Assembly: GCA_963747595.1 (NCBI GenBank)
Contig: CAVVFO010000002.1
Coordinates: forward strand, 62,001 to 126,000
Length of the DNA stretch: 64,000 bases
Reading direction: 5' to 3'
From: Oleiagrimonas sp963747595
Lineage (GTDB): Bacteria; Pseudomonadota; Gammaproteobacteria; Xanthomonadales; Rhodanobacteraceae
Shown: piece by piece, positions 60,690 through 64,000 of the stretch
Layout of the letters: the number at the start of each line of letters is the position of its first letter
How positions within the stretch are numbered: the first letter of the stretch is position 1
The notes under the pieces: generated by a model
Told to the model about the DNA's origin: nothing
Databases searched by the model: none
The model's input: only the letters and a program-made list of their open reading frames with translations
Translations under genes and position numbers: made by a program

Positions 60690-62654
60690 ATGCTGCGTGA
60701 AAACAAGGGGCCCGGCAGTATCGGCGCGCCCATGCAGGACGCGGTCGAAGGGCTGGCGAGGCGGCTGACGGCCGGCATCAAGGCCGCGCGCGAGAACCTG
60801 CTGGCGCGCCAGGACGACACTGGCTGGTGGTGCCACGAGCTGGAGGCCGATTGCACCATCCCCGCCGAATATATCCTCATGCTGCATTACTTCGGCGAGC
60901 GCGAGCCGGCGCTGGAAGCGCGCATGGCCAACTATCTGCGCCGCTGGCAAGGCGCAGACGGCGGCTGGCCGTTGTACGAGGCCGGCGCGCTGGATATCAG
61001 CTGCAGCGTGAAGGCCTATTTCGCCCTGAAGCTGGCCGGCGACGATCCGCAGGCGTCCCACATGCGACGTGCCCGTGAGGCCATTCTCGCTGCCGGCGGC
61101 GCGGCCCGCGCCAACGTGTTCACCCGCATTGCGCTGGCCCTGTTCGGAGAGCTGCCGTGGCTCGGCGTGCCGTTCGTGCCGGTGGAAGTGGTGCTGTTGC
61201 CCGACTGGTTTCCCCTGAACCTGCACAAGGTCTCGTACTGGTCACGCACGGTGGTCGTGCCGTTGGCGGTGCTGTGCAGCCTCAAGCCTCGCGCAGCCAA
61301 TCCCGGCGACGTGCATGTCCGCGAACTGTTCGTGACGCCGCCGGAACGCGAAACACGGTATTTTGCGCCGCCCGGCTCGCCGCTGGCGTGGTTCTTCCTG
61401 CAGCTGGACAAGGTGGGGCGCGCGCTGGAACCGCGCCTGCCCAAACGGCTGCGCCGGAAGGCACTCCAACGTGCCGAACGCTGGATGCTGCAGCGCCTCA
61501 ACGGTCGAGGTGGCCTCGGCGCCATTTTCCCGGCCATGGTCAACGCCTGCGAAGCTTTGCAGCTGCTGGGTTATGCAAACGACCACCCGTTGCAGCGCGA
61601 GGCCCGCCAGGCACTGCGGGACCTGATCGTGGAGCGCGAGACCGAGGCCTATTGCCAGCCGTGCGTGTCGCCTGTGTGGGATACGGGATTGACCTGCCTG
61701 GCCATGCAGGAAGACCTTCGCGGGAGCGCGTCACCGGATCTGGACGCCGCAGTGCAGCGTGCCCTGGCATGGCTGCGTGACTGCCAGCTGCTGGAGCAGC
61801 CGGGCGACTGGCAGCACGCGGCACCACGTTTGCGTGGTGGCGGCTGGGCCTTCCAGTTCCGCAACGATGCCTATCCCGATCTGGACGATACCGCCGTGGT
61901 GGCCTGGGTGATGGATCAGGCCCCCGACAGGGAGTGCGACGCCGAGCGGATCCGCCGCGCGACCGACTGGCTGGTCGGCATGCAGTCCAGCAATGGCGGT
62001 TTCGCCGCTTTCGACATCGACAACAACCGCGACTGGCTCAACCAGATTCCCTTTGCCGACCACGGCGCGCTGCTGGACCCGCCGACCAGCGATGTCAGCG
62101 CGCGCGTGCTGACCCTGCTGGCGCGACTGGATCGCCCCGGAGACCGGCAAGCGCGTGAGGGCGTGCTGGCATTCCTGCGTGCCGAGCAGACCGAGGACGG
62201 TGCCTGGTTCGGACGCTGGGGCAGCAACTACATCTATGGCACATGGTCGGTGCTCGTTGCGCTGTCGGCAGCTGGTATCCCGGCGCAGGCGCCGGAGGTG
62301 CGGCGCGCTGTAGGCTGGCTGAAGCGTTGCCAGCGCCAGGATGGCAGTTGGGGCGAGACCAACGATACCTATTTCGATCCCACGCTGGCCGGTACCGATG
62401 ACCGCGGCAACGCGGCGCAGACATCCTGGGCGCTGCTTGCATTGATGGCGGTGGGCGAAGCCGGCAGCACGGAAGTCGAGCGCGGCATCGAGTGGCTGCT
62501 GCAGCAGCAACAGGAGGGACGCTGGATCGACGCCGCCTTCAATGCGCCCGGGTTTCCGCGCGTGTTTTATCTCAAGTATCACGGTTACAGCCATTACTTC
62601 CCCTATTGGGCGCTGGCCCGTTTTCGCAATGTCCGTGGCTCTCTTGCGGAATGA
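60690..62654 (+). CDS. shc: Squalene-hopene cyclase
   Basis: The 654-residue membrane-associated triterpene cyclase converts squalene to hopene. The proton-donating motif DLDD lies in YPDLDDTAVVAWV (about residues 396-400), and many QW motifs are present, such as QDDTGWW and QSSNGGFAAFD. The late motif WGSNYIYGTWSVLVAL is typical. The chosen ATG 60690 has AAAGGA 8 nt upstream; an in-frame ATG 21 bp earlier is less likely. The downstream hpnG start overlaps its 3' end. Confidence 0.95.
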   Translation: MLRENKGPGSIGAPMQDAVEGLARRLTAGIKAARENLLARQDDTGWWCHELEADCTIPAEYILMLHYFGEREPALEARMANYLRRWQGADGGWPLYEAGALDISCSVKAYFALKLAGDDPQASHMRRAREAILAAGGAARANVFTRIALALFGELPWLGVPFVPVEVVLLPDWFPLNLHKVSYWSRTVVVPLAVLCSLKPRAANPGDVHVRELFVTPPERETRYFAPPGSPLAWFFLQLDKVGRALEPRLPKRLRRKALQRAERWMLQRLNGRGGLGAIFPAMVNACEALQLLGYANDHPLQREARQALRDLIVERETEAYCQPCVSPVWDTGLTCLAMQEDLRGSASPDLDAAVQRALAWLRDCQLLEQPGDWQHAAPRLRGGGWAFQFRNDAYPDLDDTAVVAWVMDQAPDRECDAERIRRATDWLVGMQSSNGGFAAFDIDNNRDWLNQIPFADHGALLDPPTSDVSARVLTLLARLDRPGDRQAREGVLAFLRAEQTEDGAWFGRWGSNYIYGTWSVLVALSAAGIPAQAPEVRRAVGWLKRCQRQDGSWGETNDTYFDPTLAGTDDRGNAAQTSWALLALMAVGEAGSTEVERGIEWLLQQQQEGRWIDAAFNAPGFPRVFYLKYHGYSHYFPYWALARFRNVRGSLAE

Positions 62655-63345
62655 AGTGGGTATCGTCGTGGCGCTGCCGGCCGAGGCGAGCAGCCTCGGA
62701 GTCGGACAGTGGCGCGCGGGGGCTTGCGTGGCGCGGCCGGGTGGCTTTGTCGCCATGGCGGGCATCGGCCGCGAGCGCGCCGCCAGCGCGGCACGCCAAC
62801 TGCTGGACCGGGGGATGCGCATGCTGCTGAGCTGGGGCGTGGCCGGCGCACTGGCGCCGTCACTGCACCCGGGCGACGTGCTGTTGCCCCAGCGGGTCAT
62901 GGCGCCGGATGGCGAATGGCCGGTCGATGCATCGCTGCGCGCGCGTCTGGCGGAGGCGCTGCTCATGCCCGTCGGCGATGACCCCTCGACGCTGTGGTGC
63001 AGCGCAGATCCGGTCATGAACGCCGCGGACAAGCGCACCCTGGCGCAACGGAACCTGGCAGCGGTGGACATGGAGAGTGCCGGCGTGGCCTCGGTCGCAG
63101 CCGACGCCGGTGTGCCGTTCGCGGCGCTCAAGGCCATCTGCGATCCAGCCGTGCGCGCCGTGCCTGCCGCGGCCCCGGGCTTGCTGCGCGGCAACGGCCG
63201 GCTACGGCTGCGCGGGCTGCTTGGCGCGGCCGCCGGCGGCCCGCGTGTCTGGCGCGAACTCAACCAGCTCCGACAGGACTTCGACGCCGCACACCGCTCC
63301 TTGTGCCGGGCCGCGCGGCGGCTGCCGATGGGAACACGGGCATGA
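62629..63345 (+). CDS. hpnG: Hopanoid-associated phosphorylase HpnG
   Basis: The 238-residue nucleoside phosphorylase-fold protein cleaves adenosylhopane to ribosylhopane with phosphate. It begins LLRNEVGIVVALPAEASSLG, has MAGIGRERAASAARQLLDRG, and the substrate-binding Met-Glu in AAVDMESAGVASVAADAG. Two starts are possible: ATG 62629, overlapping shc by 26 bp, and GTG 62656, 2 bp after the shc stop. Its stop overlaps the hpnA start by 4 bp (ATGA). Confidence 0.87.
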   Translation: MSVALLRNEVGIVVALPAEASSLGVGQWRAGACVARPGGFVAMAGIGRERAASAARQLLDRGMRMLLSWGVAGALAPSLHPGDVLLPQRVMAPDGEWPVDASLRARLAEALLMPVGDDPSTLWCSADPVMNAADKRTLAQRNLAAVDMESAGVASVAADAGVPFAALKAICDPAVRAVPAAAPGLLRGNGRLRLRGLLGAAAGGPRVWRELNQLRQDFDAAHRSLCRAARRLPMGTRA

Positions 63346-64000
63346 ACGACACGGTTCTGGTTACCGGCGCCACGGGCTTCGTGGGTTCGGCAGTGGCGCG
63401 CCGGCTGCTGGAAAACGGCTATCGCGTGCGCGCATTGGTGCGCCAGAGCAGCGCGCGCGACAATCTGCAGGGACTGGATCTGGAGACGGTCATGGGCGAT
63501 CTGCGCGACCCCGCATCGCTGGATCGCGCCCTGCAGGGCTGCGACGGTCTGTTCCACGTCGCCGCCGATTACCGGCTGTGGGCGCGGCATCCACAGGAGC
63601 TCTACGCCAGCAACGTGCAGGGCACGCGCGACATCATGCTGGCCGCCGAACGTGCCGGCGTGCGCCGCATCGTCTACACCAGCAGCGTGGCGACCATGGG
63701 GCTGCGCGCCGACGGCCAGAGCGCCGACGAGGAGACGCCGGTGACGCTGCAGGACATGATCGGTGACTACAAGCGGTCCAAGTACCAGGCCGAGGAGATG
63801 CTGCAGCAGTTGACCGCCGCGCATGATATCGACGTGGTCACCGTCAACCCGTCCACTCCGGTGGGACCGCGCGACATCAAGCCCACGCCCACCGGTCGCC
63901 TCATCCGCGACGCGGCCTGCCGGCGCATGCCGGCCTATGTCGATACCGGATTGAATATCGTGCACGTCGATGACGTGGCCGAAGGCCATCTGCAAGCCTA
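63342..64000 (+). CDS. hpnA: Hopanoid-associated sugar epimerase HpnA, 3'-truncated by the window
   Basis: The NAD-dependent epimerase/dehydratase family protein starts VLVTGATGFVGSAVARRLL, with the TGxxGxxG nucleotide-binding motif. It has FHVAADYRLWARHP, the typical HpnA block, and YTSSVATMGLRADG followed by YKRSKYQAEEM with the catalytic Tyr-x3-Lys. About 219 codons are visible; the gene runs past base 64000. It is translationally coupled to hpnG. HpnA is associated with hopanoid side-chain modification; its exact reaction is not settled. Confidence 0.9.
   Translation, partial: MNDTVLVTGATGFVGSAVARRLLENGYRVRALVRQSSARDNLQGLDLETVMGDLRDPASLDRALQGCDGLFHVAADYRLWARHPQELYASNVQGTRDIMLAAERAGVRRIVYTSSVATMGLRADGQSADEETPVTLQDMIGDYKRSKYQAEEMLQQLTAAHDIDVVTVNPSTPVGPRDIKPTPTGRLIRDAACRRMPAYVDTGLNIVHVDDVAEGHLQA

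Noticed and set aside
61731..63995. 754-codon minus-strand frame opposite shc, hpnG and hpnA
   Set aside because: All three plus-strand genes have clear family motifs; the opposite frame shows none and is another GC-driven shadow.

Overview
This window reads as chromosomal DNA of a high-GC gammaproteobacterium, most likely a member of the Xanthomonadales (Lysobacterales) and perhaps Rhodanobacteraceae. The pointers are the high GC, short operons with 4-bp ATGA overlaps, a MetX-like acyltransferase of the type known from Xanthomonads, an alpha/beta-fused branched-chain keto-acid dehydrogenase E1, an ALDH7 enzyme, a cytochrome c maturation system I operon and a hopanoid cluster. The assignment is an inference from protein style; no 16S gene is present.

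Layout. 1-8.5 kb: housekeeping and stress genes (SelO, OsmC, an OmpA-type lipoprotein, an Old Yellow Enzyme, CsbD, a 17-beta-HSD10-like SDR, two coupled GNATs, a lone ABC ATPase, DUF1499, YrhK). 8.7-15.6 kb: glutaryl-CoA dehydrogenase, a GNAT-cupin pair, fused BCKDH E1, an AlkB-type hydroxylase, a BI-1 family membrane protein. 15.6-22.4 kb (minus strand): diguanylate cyclase, murB-pyrD-DUF4190, an SDR and ALDH7. 22.5-25.4 kb: a CPBP protease and a divergent TetR regulator separated by an intact IS5-type insertion. 25.5-35 kb: tRNA-Arg, an alpha-amino-acid ester hydrolase, topoisomerase IB, tRNA-Ala, RNase D, a TPR-SUMF1 membrane protein, fructosamine kinase, tRNA-Leu and a thiol dioxygenase. 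35-43.5 kb: metX and a complete ccmABCDEFGHI operon. 43.7-48.9 kb: DUF3293, kynurenine monooxygenase, an IS110-family element and MCC-beta. 49-58.3 kb: two low-complexity lipoproteins, a thiolase, a subtilisin autotransporter lipoprotein, isovaleryl-CoA dehydrogenase, an LPG-synthase-like membrane protein and leucine dehydrogenase. 58.4-64 kb: ispA divergent from squalene synthase, squalene-hopene cyclase, hpnG and hpnA (cut by the window end).

Pathways. Leucine dehydrogenase, BCKDH E1, isovaleryl-CoA dehydrogenase, MCC-beta and a thiolase make up much of a leucine degradation route, although they are scattered and the biotin-carrying MCC-alpha subunit is absent. ALDH7 and glutaryl-CoA dehydrogenase point to lysine catabolism, and KMO to the kynurenine route. 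IspA, squalene synthase, SHC, HpnG and HpnA form a short FPP-to-hopanoid pathway. The ccm operon supports c-type cytochrome biogenesis.

Most unusual content. A family of paired REP-like palindromes occurs three times, each time just behind a stop codon. One copy has been split exactly by an IS110-family element. The 3' non-coding end of that element contains two hairpins flanked by short stretches that match the split target on opposite strands and the element's own ends, which is the layout expected of a bridge RNA/seekRNA. Separately, an IS5-type element with a CTAG duplication has landed 10 bp upstream of a TetR gene, cutting it off from its probable shared operator.
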